The notes beneath the pieces were generated by a model. It was not told the origin of the DNA. It ran no database searches and worked only from the letters and a program-made list of their open reading frames with translations. The position numbers and the translations under genes are program-made. Positions 35,590-43,967 of a stretch of 64,000 nt of DNA are shown piece by piece. Within the stretch, counting starts at the first letter, position 1, and each line of letters begins with the position of its first letter. This stretch comes from Nodularia sp. LEGE 06071 (GTDB lineage Bacteria; Cyanobacteriota; Cyanobacteriia; Cyanobacteriales; Nostocaceae). The DNA lies in the NCBI RefSeq assembly GCF_015207755.1, contig NZ_JADEWH010000004.1, positions 248,001 to 312,000 on the forward strand, written 5' to 3'.

Positions 35590-37245
35590 GTGACATCATC
35601 TCTATTTGCCTCTGAACGCCTTCTATTTACCCCCACAACCCCCAACACCGATGCTATCCCGCTAATTTTTGCCTTTCCCAACGAGTACACAGTGGGTATT
35701 ACCAGCCTCGGCTATCAGGTGGTGTGGGCAACTTTAGCCATGCGTGAAGATGTGCAGGTGAGTCGTTTATTTACCGATATTCAGGAACAATTGCCCAGAA
35801 ACCCGGAAATTGTAGGATTTTCTATTTCCTGGGAACTGGATTATGTAAATATTTTAAATTTACTGGAATCTTTAGACATTCCCATCAGGGCTACTTCCCG
35901 TAATGATTCCCATCCGATAATTTTTGGCGGTGGCCCTGTTCTCACTGCTAACCCTGAACCTTTTGCCGACTTTTTTGACATAGTTTTACTCGGAGATGGG
36001 GAAAATCTGCTACCTAATTTTATTGAGACTTACAAAGAAGTCAGAAACGCTTCTAGAGAAATTCAACTCAAAGCTTTGGCGCAAGTACCAGGAATTTATG
36101 TTCCTAGTTTGTATGCGGTGGAATATCAGGCAAAAGATGGTGAGTTAAAGTCAATTAAACCAATTTTCCCAGAAATTCCCCCAGTGGTGCAGAAGCAAAC
36201 TTACCGAGGGAATATCCTATCTACATCTACTGTGGTGACGGAAAAAGCCGCATGGGAAAATATATATATGGTGGAAGTGGTGCGGAGTTGTCCCGAAATG
36301 TGCCGCTTCTGTATGGCGAGTTATCTGACTTTACCTTTTAGAACAGCCAGTTTGGAAGAGTCGTTAATTCCTGCTATTGAAAAAGGGTTAGCTGTTACAA
36401 ATCGCTTGGGTTTATTGGGGGCTTCTGTAACTCAACATCCAGAGTTTGAGGCTTTGCTAGATTATATTAGTCAGCCCAAATACGATGATGTCCGTTTGAG
36501 TATAGCCTCAGTCCGAACCAATACGGTAACTGTGCAGCTTGCCGAAACTTTAGCGAAACGAGACACGCGATCGCTTACAATTGCAGTCGAGAGTGGTTCT
36601 GAAAAAGTCCGCCAAATCGTCAACAAAAAGCTGCATAATGATGAAATCATCCAAGCTGCCATCAATGCCAAGGCTGGAGGATTAAAAGGCTTGAAACTTT
36701 ATGGTATGGCAGGTATCCCCGGTGAAGAACCAGAAGATTTAGAGCAAACTGTGGCAATGATGCGGAATATTAAAAAAGCTGCCCCAGGATTGCGGTTAAC
36801 CTTTGGATGTAGTACATTTGTTCCCAAGGCACACACGCCATTTCAATGGTTTGGGGTAAATCGTCAAGCCGAAAAGCGGCTACAGATGCTGCAAAAACAG
36901 CTAAAACCCCAGGGGATAGAATTTCGCCCAGAAAGCTATAATTGGTCAATTATACAGGCTTTGATATCGAGAGGCGATCGCCGATTGTCCCAACTTCTAG
37001 AATTAACCCGTGAATTTGGCGATTCTTTAGGTAGCTACAAACGTGCTTTCAAACAACTCAAAGGGCAAATCCCCGACTTAGAGTATTACGTTCATAGCAA
37101 CTGGTCAACAGAGCAAATCTTACCTTGGAATCACTTGCAAGGGCCGCTACCACAGTCTACACTATTGAAGCACTTGGCTGAAGCTACCAGTCATTTCAAC
37201 TCAACCCCCAAAGAACTACAGCCATTAAATGCAAAATACTGCTGA
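35590..37245 (+). CDS. Radical SAM protein with B12-binding-like N terminus
   Basis: 551 residues from GTG 35590. The N-terminal 200 residues look like a cobalamin-binding-type Rossmann domain (EIVGFSISWELDYVNILNLLESL, IIFGGGPVLTANPEPFADFFDIVLLGDGE). The radical SAM cluster is RSCPEMCRFCMASY with Cys234, Cys238 and Cys241 (CxxxCxxC). GLKGLKLYGMAGIPGEEPEDLEQTV is typical of the SAM-binding barrel. It is widespread in cyanobacteria with unknown substrate. Its last 17 bp overlap the CPXCG gene. Cytoplasmic 4Fe-4S enzyme. Confidence 0.9.
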   Translation: MTSSLFASERLLFTPTTPNTDAIPLIFAFPNEYTVGITSLGYQVVWATLAMREDVQVSRLFTDIQEQLPRNPEIVGFSISWELDYVNILNLLESLDIPIRATSRNDSHPIIFGGGPVLTANPEPFADFFDIVLLGDGENLLPNFIETYKEVRNASREIQLKALAQVPGIYVPSLYAVEYQAKDGELKSIKPIFPEIPPVVQKQTYRGNILSTSTVVTEKAAWENIYMVEVVRSCPEMCRFCMASYLTLPFRTASLEESLIPAIEKGLAVTNRLGLLGASVTQHPEFEALLDYISQPKYDDVRLSIASVRTNTVTVQLAETLAKRDTRSLTIAVESGSEKVRQIVNKKLHNDEIIQAAINAKAGGLKGLKLYGMAGIPGEEPEDLEQTVAMMRNIKKAAPGLRLTFGCSTFVPKAHTPFQWFGVNRQAEKRLQMLQKQLKPQGIEFRPESYNWSIIQALISRGDRRLSQLLELTREFGDSLGSYKRAFKQLKGQIPDLEYYVHSNWSTEQILPWNHLQGPLPQSTLLKHLAEATSHFNSTPKELQPLNAKYC

Positions 37246-37417
37246 GTACTACTGCGCTTATTGCGGCGAACAAAACTTAACTTTTATCGATTTGAGTGCT
37301 GGGTCACAACAATCTTATGTAGAAGATTGTCAAGTTTGCTGTAACCCGAATATTTTGTATGTGCGGATTGATGAAGATACCCTAGATATAGAAATTGAGA
37401 CTGATTGTGAAGGCTAA
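37229..37417 (+). CDS. CPXCG-motif cysteine-rich protein
   Basis: 62 residues. AEYYCAYCGEQNLTFIDLSAGSQ and YVEDCQVCCNPNILYV give the paired CxxC (CAYC and CQVC) expected to bind zinc; the first pair reads CAYC rather than CPYC. An acidic C terminus follows. It overlaps the radical SAM gene by 17 bp and is probably co-translated. Function unknown. Confidence 0.85.
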   Translation: MQNTAEYYCAYCGEQNLTFIDLSAGSQQSYVEDCQVCCNPNILYVRIDEDTLDIEIETDCEG

Positions 37418-37436
37418 ATTTTAGGTTTTTCTATCC

Positions 37437-37886
37437 ATGTTGCACTTTCAACATTCTTCAGTAATTAATGCGCCACTCGAAGTAGTGTGGAAATTCCACG
37501 AAAGACCAGATATTTTGCAACTACTCAACCCACCTTGGCAACCAGTTCAAGTAGTCCGTCGTGAAGGCGGGCTAGAAGTGGGCGCTATTACTGAATTTCG
37601 TCTGTTTTTAGGGCTATTACCTTTAACTTGGTTAGCGCGTCACACTGAATGCGAAAAAAATCGCCTGTTTATTGACGAACAGATATCTGGGCCTTTTGAG
37701 TCTTGGGTACATCGACATGAATTTAGTACAGAAAATGGTAAAACCAAGTTAACTGATGCTGTTTCCTTCTCTATGCCCGGTGGTGGTACAGTTGAATTTG
37801 TCAGTGGTTGGCTCATACAAGCGCAATTAGAAGCCATGTTTCGCTATCGTCACCATGTCACAAAACGCGAGTGTGAATCACGATAA
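37437..37886 (+). CDS. SRPBCC (START-like) family protein
   Basis: 149 residues. FQHSSVINAPLEVVWKFHERPDIL is the N-terminal beta1-helix pattern of SRPBCC/polyketide-cyclase-like proteins, followed by alternating strands (HRHEFSTENGKTKLTDAVSFSMPGG) and a C-terminal helix (LIQAQLEAMFRYRHHVTKREC). These proteins hold hydrophobic ligands in a cavity; the ligand is unknown. Its last 63 bp are duplicated at 38866-38928 beyond the VapBC module, and its last 9 bp overlap the end of vapC. Confidence 0.85.
   Translation: MLHFQHSSVINAPLEVVWKFHERPDILQLLNPPWQPVQVVRREGGLEVGAITEFRLFLGLLPLTWLARHTECEKNRLFIDEQISGPFESWVHRHEFSTENGKTKLTDAVSFSMPGGGTVEFVSGWLIQAQLEAMFRYRHHVTKRECESR
37824..37886. repeat. 63-bp direct repeat, left copy (3' end of SRPBCC gene)
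   Basis: Differs from 38866-38928 at three positions only. Both copies encode QLEAMxRYRHHVTKRECESR and a stop; two of the three changes are synonymous. The two copies bracket the VapBC module. Confidence 0.9.
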
Positions 37887-38318
37887 CGCGTTAGGATTAA
37901 CCGCAGTAATTTCCGAGTACCGGACAAAATCACTAATATTAAATGTCAGGATATGAGTTAAGCCATGTACCAGCATAGCTGCAACCAGTCGCGCATCATG
38001 TACGTTAACTCCTCTAACGCCATAAGTAACTACCAGCCTTTCCCATTCTTGATAAATTGCCTCAGTATCTAGTAATAATGGGAATAACACCTTTAAACGA
38101 TTCACTTGTGCTTGTGTTTCTGTCACACTACGTCCTAAACCATTCCTCTCGACTGGGCGTGTGTAGACGTTCCAAAATTCAATCAAGTTTTGCGGTACGA
38201 TGTGCAATTGTTCACCACTATTACGTATCATACTAATAGCATTGACCGCATTCGGGTTCATAGGATGGCTAAGGTCTACACTCCTTAATAAGACATTAGT
38301 ATCTACAAGATACGGCAC
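37878..38318 (-). CDS. VapC-type PIN-domain toxin
   Basis: 146 residues from GTG 38318. PIN-domain acids: YLVDTNVLLR (Asp6), NLIEFWNVY (Glu about 46), GVRGVNVHDARLVAAML (Asp about 106) and LTFNISDF (Asp about 127). All four are in place, so the RNase looks active. Family members cleave tRNA or rRNA and inhibit translation. It starts directly after the antitoxin's stop codon (TAA then GTG), so the two are translationally coupled. It overlaps the convergent SRPBCC gene by 9 bp. Confidence 0.9.
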   Translation of the reverse strand: MPYLVDTNVLLRSVDLSHPMNPNAVNAISMIRNSGEQLHIVPQNLIEFWNVYTRPVERNGLGRSVTETQAQVNRLKVLFPLLLDTEAIYQEWERLVVTYGVRGVNVHDARLVAAMLVHGLTHILTFNISDFVRYSEITAVNPNALS

Positions 38319-38630
38319 TTAACCTCGCTCTCCATAAATACTTTCTCGGCTAATGGCTGCATCTGAAAGTGTTGGAAGGTTAAGTTCTCGATAGCTTTCT
38401 ACCCACTCTTGAAATGCTGTTACCCACTCTTGAGGGGTTGCAGTTTCATAGAAAGGAAGCTCACTCTGTGGTTGTACTAACATCTGAAGCATGGTATCCA
38501 AGTGTGGTTTAATCTCATCTGGATTACGGTTTGTTATTTGAGCTAACAAACGAGTTATTGTCTGAATATCCTGACTATAAATTTGTTCTAACTCATTTAC
38601 AAGAGATTTTGGTTGATTGTGCATAGCCAT
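38319..38630 (-). CDS. Antitoxin of the VapC module
   Basis: 103 residues. It has no recognised DNA-binding domain; predicted helices (SLVNELEQIYSQDIQTITRLL) are followed by an ETATPQEWVTAFQEWVES segment and a short tail (LSDAAISRESIYGERG) whose DAAISRESIYGERG part resembles PIN-toxin antitoxin tails. Position directly upstream of vapC supports the role; antitoxin type cannot be named. A second start (38624) is possible. Confidence 0.75.
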   Translation of the reverse strand: MAMHNQPKSLVNELEQIYSQDIQTITRLLAQITNRNPDEIKPHLDTMLQMLVQPQSELPFYETATPQEWVTAFQEWVESYRELNLPTLSDAAISRESIYGERG

Positions 38631-38983
38631 TCCAAATAAATCGCTTAATCTTTAGCTTACTACTCAACCACAAGAATTTGAAAAAATGCTAATAAATGTA
38701 GAAGAAAATAGGAGCATCCTAAATTTGCAAGTTTAATCTATTTATGAGATTTTGACTGAGAGAGGAATGGAAAAACGAACCGCCAAGACGCAAAGAACGC
38801 CAAGGAAAGAGGGTTTAATAGGTCTTTTACATCGGTCTTCTATATTTTTACCAAATTGGGATGCCCAATTAGAAGCGATGCTTCGCTATCGTCACCATGT
38901 CACAAAACGCGAGTGTGAGTCACGATAAGAAATTGACAAATAAAAACATCCAAAAGGTTTCTTTTTTAATGATTCTCATGCTC
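38631..38983. other. Intergenic region carrying the duplicated gene end
   Basis: Holds the VapBC promoter near 38640-38760, a short repeat scrap with CCGCCAAG/CGCCAAGG words around 38778-38812, and the right 63-bp copy (38866-38928). The 38929-38983 stretch is unremarkable. Confidence 0.6.
38866..38928. repeat. 63-bp direct repeat, right copy
   Basis: Second copy of the SRPBCC 3' end, 980 bp downstream of the first copy's end; no start codon or upstream part of the gene accompanies it. See the finding on the VapBC segment. Confidence 0.9.
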
Positions 38984-39466
38984 CTACAAACGGTAATTTT
39001 TGATGCGGAAGACAAAAGAGTCTTCAATTGCCTTCATATCTTTGACAAAATGTCGGAAGAGTGACCAATAACTGCTGTTCCGATTAACATCATGCCAAAA
39101 GTACTCGCTGTCCCAACAACGGAGAGCATAATATGCAAACATATAGAAGGCAACATGACGTTTCATTATGCCGGAATATATCATTAAAGCAACATCCTCA
39201 TAGAACCCTAGAAGCTCAACCTTTTCCGACCAAGGAAGTTTAGCTAGTTTAGGGTCATTTTCCTCAAGCAAGTCAAGTAATTTTGGAAAAGTTTTACTCT
39301 CTCTAAACCGCTTTCGCATTTCCGCGTACTGCTCACTTCGTTTTTGCGCTACCTGGCGTGTGTATTCATAAACGCCCTTGATTAAGGTTAGCAAAGTAAT
39401 AATTGTCCCTGCGATTATCGCAATGTTACGCCAATTATCTAGCGTCAAAGAAATAGGTTCACTCAT
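38984..39466 (-). CDS. Membrane-anchored protein, possibly DUF4760-like
   Basis: 160 residues. One N-terminal helix (about 13-33: IAIIAGTIITLLTLIKGVYEY) is followed by a cytoplasmic helical domain with RKRFRESKTFPKLLDLLE, SEKVELLGFYEDVALMIYSG and YFWHDVNRNSSYWSLF. The W/Y-rich ending recalls DUF4760-type proteins, but I cannot confirm the family. It may be part of the same accessory segment as VapBC; function unknown. Confidence 0.6.
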   Translation of the reverse strand: MSEPISLTLDNWRNIAIIAGTIITLLTLIKGVYEYTRQVAQKRSEQYAEMRKRFRESKTFPKLLDLLEENDPKLAKLPWSEKVELLGFYEDVALMIYSGIMKRHVAFYMFAYYALRCWDSEYFWHDVNRNSSYWSLFRHFVKDMKAIEDSFVFRIKNYRL

Positions 39467-40542
39467 AAAAATAATTATCCATTTTATTACATTTATTACT
39501 TAATTACGATTTGCTGTTTGATGATAATTTCAAATATTTTGTTAAAACTTAAATAACCATAAACCTATAATTTGTATATTAATTAAATTTTGAGCAAGTA
39601 TTAATTTATTCGCACTAATACAAAAGAATTGTGAACTTCATAAATTTTTGCTAATGCTTTTCAATTATCAGGATTCATAAAAGTATTAACTGATATAACT
39701 TTTTTTTTATTTGAATAAAGAGATAAGCGAATCTATATTTTTATCAGTTAAAACGATAAGCGATATGCTTCTGTACCTCCAATATTTAATTTTTCTTTAT
39801 TTTGATGTAAGTAGGTTGGCGGAAAAATTTATAACTATGTCATTGCGTTCGCGGAGCGTGGCGTTAGCCATACGGAGTAAAGCGGAGTGAAGCAATCGCA
39901 AGGGTTTTGGAAGATTTACATTTTGTTATATACTTATGTTTATTTGTGCCTATCTACTTAGCAAATCTATGTCAATTGCAATTATAAGCACATTTAACTG
40001 TAATGACAAGAGTTTAAATGGTAAATTTTTCATGATTACTCTTGAAAAAATAAATACATCCTATAGAGGATTTTAAGTAAATTCCGCATTAATTGACATA
40101 GAGCTATTCCACCCCCATAAATCTTTAGTAGGGAAGAGTGCCTAGCAATTGAATATGGGGCAATACAAAAATATGTAAAGCCACATATTGAAACATGAAC
40201 AAACTACTGGTATATACTTAAGCCTAAATATTTAAACTATTGGTAAATGACTACATTATTATACAGACTACTAGAAAATACTTGTTCCAATGCAACTTAG
40301 CCTACTGCCCATAATCCAACATTCTTGAGGGAAAAGCTATGAGGAGCGATCGCAGATATCATAGATTGTAATTATTTTTTCTGTATTCTTTAGCATAAAC
40401 ATGGGAAAATCAGCCGACTAGTCAATGAGCTTGTGGAAAAGCTGCGGCTGATGATCAGGTATTGCCAGCATTTTTGATGCTTTCGATAATTGGCAGGTAT
40501 TTAAGGATGGCGATCGCAATGTTTGATTATCCTTACTTTTGC
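39467..40542. other. 1.1-kb AT-rich intergenic region
   Basis: No convincing ORF on either strand. It contains a dispersed palindromic repeat (39846-39872), a variant of the TAAGTAGGTTGGC word found in repeat R3 (near 39809), and GCGATCGC sites near 40346 and 40512. Its length is unusual between genes here; it could hold a small RNA or decayed genes, but I see neither. Confidence 0.5.
39846..39872. repeat. Palindromic dispersed repeat
   Basis: Same 27-bp word as 22166-22192 with one difference (CGCGGAGCG for CGCGTAGCG), followed by GTAAAGCGGAGTGAAGC. Confidence 0.5.
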
Positions 40543-40758
40543 TTACATACTTATATTTAAGTTTATTTCCACCGACCCACTGATATCCTTTTGAGCAATC
40601 AAGAAATTTGTAATATTTTTATCCTTCTGTTTGTCCTTATCTTTGAATTTATCGAAATCATCATCCTCATCATCTGAGTTTTGTCCACCAGATAAAAGTT
40701 CTTGCTCCACTAAAGTTAAGTCAAGGAGGAACATAGAGTATAAATTTTCATTTTTCAT
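40543..40758 (-). CDS. Double-glycine leader peptide, bacteriocin/RiPP-like precursor
   Basis: 71 residues. MKNENLYSMFLLDLTLVEQELLSGGQ has the leader pattern of cyanobacterial double-glycine precursors, with conserved L/E positions and GG (about 24-25) as cleavage site. The core after GG is highly acidic (SDDEDDDFDKFKDKDK) and ends in a hydrophobic segment. AGGAA lies seven bases before the ATG. No ABC peptidase-transporter, LanM or other maturation enzyme is nearby, so processing would be in trans. The class is inferred from the leader alone. Confidence 0.7.
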   Translation of the reverse strand: MKNENLYSMFLLDLTLVEQELLSGGQNSDDEDDDFDKFKDKDKQKDKNITNFLIAQKDISGSVEINLNISM

Positions 40759-40835
40759 AAATTAATTCCTTAAATCGTATTCATCCCGTTTGTTTTTACA
40801 GCCGTTGAACCCTCATAAATTTGCAACGGTATTGG

Positions 40836-41654
40836 TTAACTATCTTGATTTTTCAAAGTTTGCCGAGAAACCCACTTCATTAAACCAGGAAATAAACGAT
40901 ATAAACCCTGAGACACATTAGCAGAACCAACCATGACATCTGATTTTTGATGCTGGACTGCATCCCAAATAGCATTGGCTACATCTTCTGGCTTCTCAAC
41001 TACAGGAGTTTTCAGCACATTATCAAGCTGTTCGCGTCGAGTTTGGATTTCTTGTTCATCCTCACCTCGAAAAACTGCCCGTTCCATAAAATTACTCTTG
41101 ATTAAATTCGGATAAATCCCACAAACTTGAATACCTTTTGGCTGTAACTCTGCTTGCAGTGTTTCTGTTAACCCGGTCACCGCAAATTTACTCGTACAGT
41201 AAGGAACCATGTAAGCCGTAGGTACTTTACCCCCGATAGAACTGATATTAACTATGGTTCCCCTTCCCCGTTGCAGAAAATGAGGCAGAAGGGCATGGAT
41301 GGTATGAATATATCCCCAAAGATTAGTGTCTATAACTTGATGCCAATCTTTGAGAGAAAATTGTTCTACTGGCCCTGATGCAAAGATACCTGCATTATTT
41401 ACCAGAACATCGATATCACCATAATTTTCCAATGCGTTCTGCACTAATCTATCTACCTGAGATGGATCTTTGACATCGCAAGTAATCGTTAATGGTGCGG
41501 GATGACCAAGGTTTTGCACCTCTTGGGCTGTGGCTGCCAATGTGTCAGCTTGACGCGCTGTAAGTACGAGATTATAACCTTTGCGGGAAAATAACAGAGC
41601 CGTTGCTTTGCCGATGCCTTGAGACGCACCTGTAATTAATACTGTAGGAGCCAT
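40836..41654 (-). CDS. Short-chain dehydrogenase/reductase
   Basis: 272 residues of Rossmann fold. Motifs: TGASQGIGKATA (TGxxxGxG, residues 7-18), NNAGIFASGP (about 86-95), and the active site SSIGG followed by YCTSK (YxxxK, about 152-156). ADTLAATAQEVQ-type helices are standard for classical SDR. The substrate is unknown; NAD(P) cofactor likely. It lies close to, and convergent with, nothing else: its neighbour is the peptide gene 77 bp downstream. Confidence 0.9.
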   Translation of the reverse strand: MAPTVLITGASQGIGKATALLFSRKGYNLVLTARQADTLAATAQEVQNLGHPAPLTITCDVKDPSQVDRLVQNALENYGDIDVLVNNAGIFASGPVEQFSLKDWHQVIDTNLWGYIHTIHALLPHFLQRGRGTIVNISSIGGKVPTAYMVPYCTSKFAVTGLTETLQAELQPKGIQVCGIYPNLIKSNFMERAVFRGEDEQEIQTRREQLDNVLKTPVVEKPEDVANAIWDAVQHQKSDVMVGSANVSQGLYRLFPGLMKWVSRQTLKNQDS

Positions 41655-41988
41655 TCTCTAAAGTTTAAACAAATTACCGTATATCTATTAGTTTGGATAA
41701 CAACACTCACGAAACCTTCTAACTTTCGTTAGATTTTTTATGACTTCTGAGATTTTTTTACTCTGATTGCCAGTGTTATGGCATTGCTCAATAATTTGTG
41801 CCAAAGGAGTTCCTGGTATCTTTAAAATACCGGAATTCTGGCATTTTCAATTTTCAAGAGTATTCCTCACAAACTTGAATAATTCCTCCTTTAGACTTGC
41901 TGACACTTTGGTACTAAAGACAGATAGCACTAACTGAGCAAGTAAATACTATGAAAAAGGTGATTTTATACTTTCAGGAAAATTGATT

Positions 41989-42180
41989 ATGGGACTTTAT
42001 CCTAGTGATGCCACTGAAACCGCTTACAATGACAAAGACCGTAACGCCTTGAAATTTGGGTTTACGCCTCAATCTGAACTTTGGAATGGACGCTTGGCGA
42101 TGATCGGTTTTTTCGCTTACCTACTTTGGGATGCCAACGGCTACAGTGTAGTGCGGGAAGTCATCAAGTTCGTTTCCTAA
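41989..42180 (+). CDS. High light-inducible protein (Hlip, CAB/ELIP family)
   Basis: 63 residues from ATG 41989. Single thylakoid membrane helix with the chlorophyll-binding consensus ELWNGRLAMIGFFAYLLWD (ExxNGRxAMxGF), preceded by a polar N terminus (SDATETAYNDKDRNALKFGF). Hlips bind chlorophyll/carotenoids and protect the photosystem assembly machinery under light stress. The gene precedes crtW by 314 bp on the same strand, suggesting joint light-stress function though not necessarily one operon. Confidence 0.93.
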   Translation: MGLYPSDATETAYNDKDRNALKFGFTPQSELWNGRLAMIGFFAYLLWDANGYSVVREVIKFVS

Positions 42181-42494
42181 TCTGTCCGGCTCAGTTGTCG
42201 GTTGGGGCTGTTGAGAACATATCCACGATAAAATACTAGGTGTTGCGGATACTAAACTAATCAGTATCTTCACCCTGATTAATTATTCTCTTTAAAGTGA
42301 AGACAGTTTTTGGTATGGCGATTATTATGTGTAATAATAGTTAAGTTATCTTAATATTTGTACACATTATGGCAATCCTTGGCACTACCTAATGCAGAAC
42401 GCTTACCACTAAAATTGGTTGCTGGCTAATGCTGAGTGCTTTTCCATAACTATATTTTGAGAATTTTCACCTGAAAGCTACGCGGAGTAAAAGC
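42181..42494. other. Intergenic region between Hlip and crtW
   Basis: AT-rich, no ORF or repeat of note; probably carries the crtW promoter. No clear regulatory motif recognised. Confidence 0.4.
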
Positions 42495-43265
42495 GTGATC
42501 CAGTTAGAACAACCACCATTACCTCAAATAAAAATCATTACCACACCAGCAGTGAAAAGTAAACCTCAGTTCTGGGGAATTTTCATGGCGATCGCCATTA
42601 TTAGTGTATGGGCGATCAGCTTGGGTTTGTTACTTTATCTTGATATATCCCAATTCAAATTTTGGATGGTGTTGCCGATCATATTTTGGCAAACATTTTT
42701 ATATACGGGATTATTTATTACAGCTCATGATGCCATGCATGGGGTGGTTTTTCCAAAAAATCCCCAAATCAACCATTTCATCGGCTCATTGTGCCTGTTT
42801 CTTTATGGTCTTTTACCTTATCAAAAACTTTTAAAAAAGCATTGGTTACATCACCATAATCCAGCCAGTGAAACAGATCCAGATTTTCACAACGGAAAGC
42901 ATAAAAACTTCTTTGCTTGGTATTTATATTTTATGAAGCGTTACTGGAGTTGGCGACAAATTATTACATTAATGATTATTTATAACATCGTCAAATATGT
43001 ATGGCATCTTCCAGAGGATAATCTCACTTATTTTTGGGTAATTCCCTCAATTTTAAGTTCCTTACAATTATTTTATTTTGGGACTTTTTTACCCCATAGT
43101 GAGCCGGCAGAAGGTTATAAAGACCCTCATCGTTCCCAAACTATTAGCCGCCCAATTTGGTGGTCATTCATAACTTGTTACCATTTTGGTTACCATTACG
43201 AACATCACGAATACCCTCATGTTCCTTGGTGGCAGTTACCAGAAATTTATAAAATGTCTAAATAA
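42495..43265 (+). CDS. crtW: Beta-carotene ketolase CrtW-type
   Basis: 256 residues from GTG 42495. Membrane fatty-acid-hydroxylase-like diiron enzyme; His motifs: TAHDAMHG (HDxxH), HWLHHHNPA (HxxHH), and HYEHHEYPHVPWW (HxxHH). The typical CrtW segments FQTFLYTGLFIT-like (IIFWQTFLYTGLFITAHD) and FGTFLPH are present. It adds 4-keto groups to beta-carotene (echinenone/canthaxanthin), which are required by orange-carotenoid proteins and help against light stress. GGAG lies before the GTG. The adjacent convergent gene begins directly after its stop. Confidence 0.93.
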   Translation: MIQLEQPPLPQIKIITTPAVKSKPQFWGIFMAIAIISVWAISLGLLLYLDISQFKFWMVLPIIFWQTFLYTGLFITAHDAMHGVVFPKNPQINHFIGSLCLFLYGLLPYQKLLKKHWLHHHNPASETDPDFHNGKHKNFFAWYLYFMKRYWSWRQIITLMIIYNIVKYVWHLPEDNLTYFWVIPSILSSLQLFYFGTFLPHSEPAEGYKDPHRSQTISRPIWWSFITCYHFGYHYEHHEYPHVPWWQLPEIYKMSK

Positions 43266-43955
43266 TTATTGGGGGTTTGAAGGTAAAGGCGATGGGCTAC
43301 GCCCCACCTGCGGCGATAGCGAAGCGCTGCTGCAAGCAGATCGCACAGATAAATAAATCAGTGGGCCGAATAGGGGAATCAAGGTGATTAACCAGAATAA
43401 TGGCTGATTTTTCATCCCCCGACGTGCCATATCATCTCCCAATAATGCGGGAAATAAGAGAGAAAGTACGCAGAAGTCTAAACTCATCACATGGATGAAG
43501 CGGCTGGTTTGCCACTGCTGCACAAAATTTCCCCAATCTCCTTGTAAACCAGATGCGACTAGAATCACTGCGGCTATAGTCAAAATCAAACCAGTAATCC
43601 GAGAATCTAGCAACTTGAGCCAGAGATTCTTTTCACCAGAAAACTCCTGATTTGGTTCCCGTAAAGCTAAATAAGGCAATAAGGCAAAAGCCCCAACGGC
43701 AAAAGCAGCAGTAGCAAATGGCCAAGCTGGTATTTTTTGCCCTCTACCATCAAAAAACAAGACGGCACTGTAAATTACAGGCCAGATACCCATGAGGTTG
43801 AATAATGCGATGACTAGGGGGTTAATACCTTGCCATTTACCAAGAGAAAGATTTTGAATTAACTCAAATGTATCAGGTTGATCGGGAGGAGCCAGGAGAA
43901 AAGCATAGGTAAGAAATCCCAACCATAGTAGACTAAAGGCAATTTTTCTGAGCAT
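43266..43955 (-). CDS. DUF2834-like membrane protein
   Basis: 229 residues. Seven or so hydrophobic helices: about 5-20, 45-65, 77-95, 117-135, 150-170, 183-202. Family signature LLALFNLMGIWPVIYSAVLFFDGR-like region and GLILTIAAVILVASGL are typical of a cyanobacterial/plastid DUF2834 group. The last 25 residues (SACSSASLSPQVGRSPSPLPS) derive from a palindromic repeat that extends the frame, so the native stop was probably lost. Function unknown. It stops exactly where crtW stops. Confidence 0.75.
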   Translation of the reverse strand: MLRKIAFSLLWLGFLTYAFLLAPPDQPDTFELIQNLSLGKWQGINPLVIALFNLMGIWPVIYSAVLFFDGRGQKIPAWPFATAAFAVGAFALLPYLALREPNQEFSGEKNLWLKLLDSRITGLILTIAAVILVASGLQGDWGNFVQQWQTSRFIHVMSLDFCVLSLLFPALLGDDMARRGMKNQPLFWLITLIPLFGPLIYLSVRSACSSASLSPQVGRSPSPLPSNPQ

Positions 43956-43967
43956 GATTTAAATAAA

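Noticed and set aside
36471-36671. ORF antisense to the radical SAM gene
   Set aside because: Shadow of a well-supported gene in another frame.
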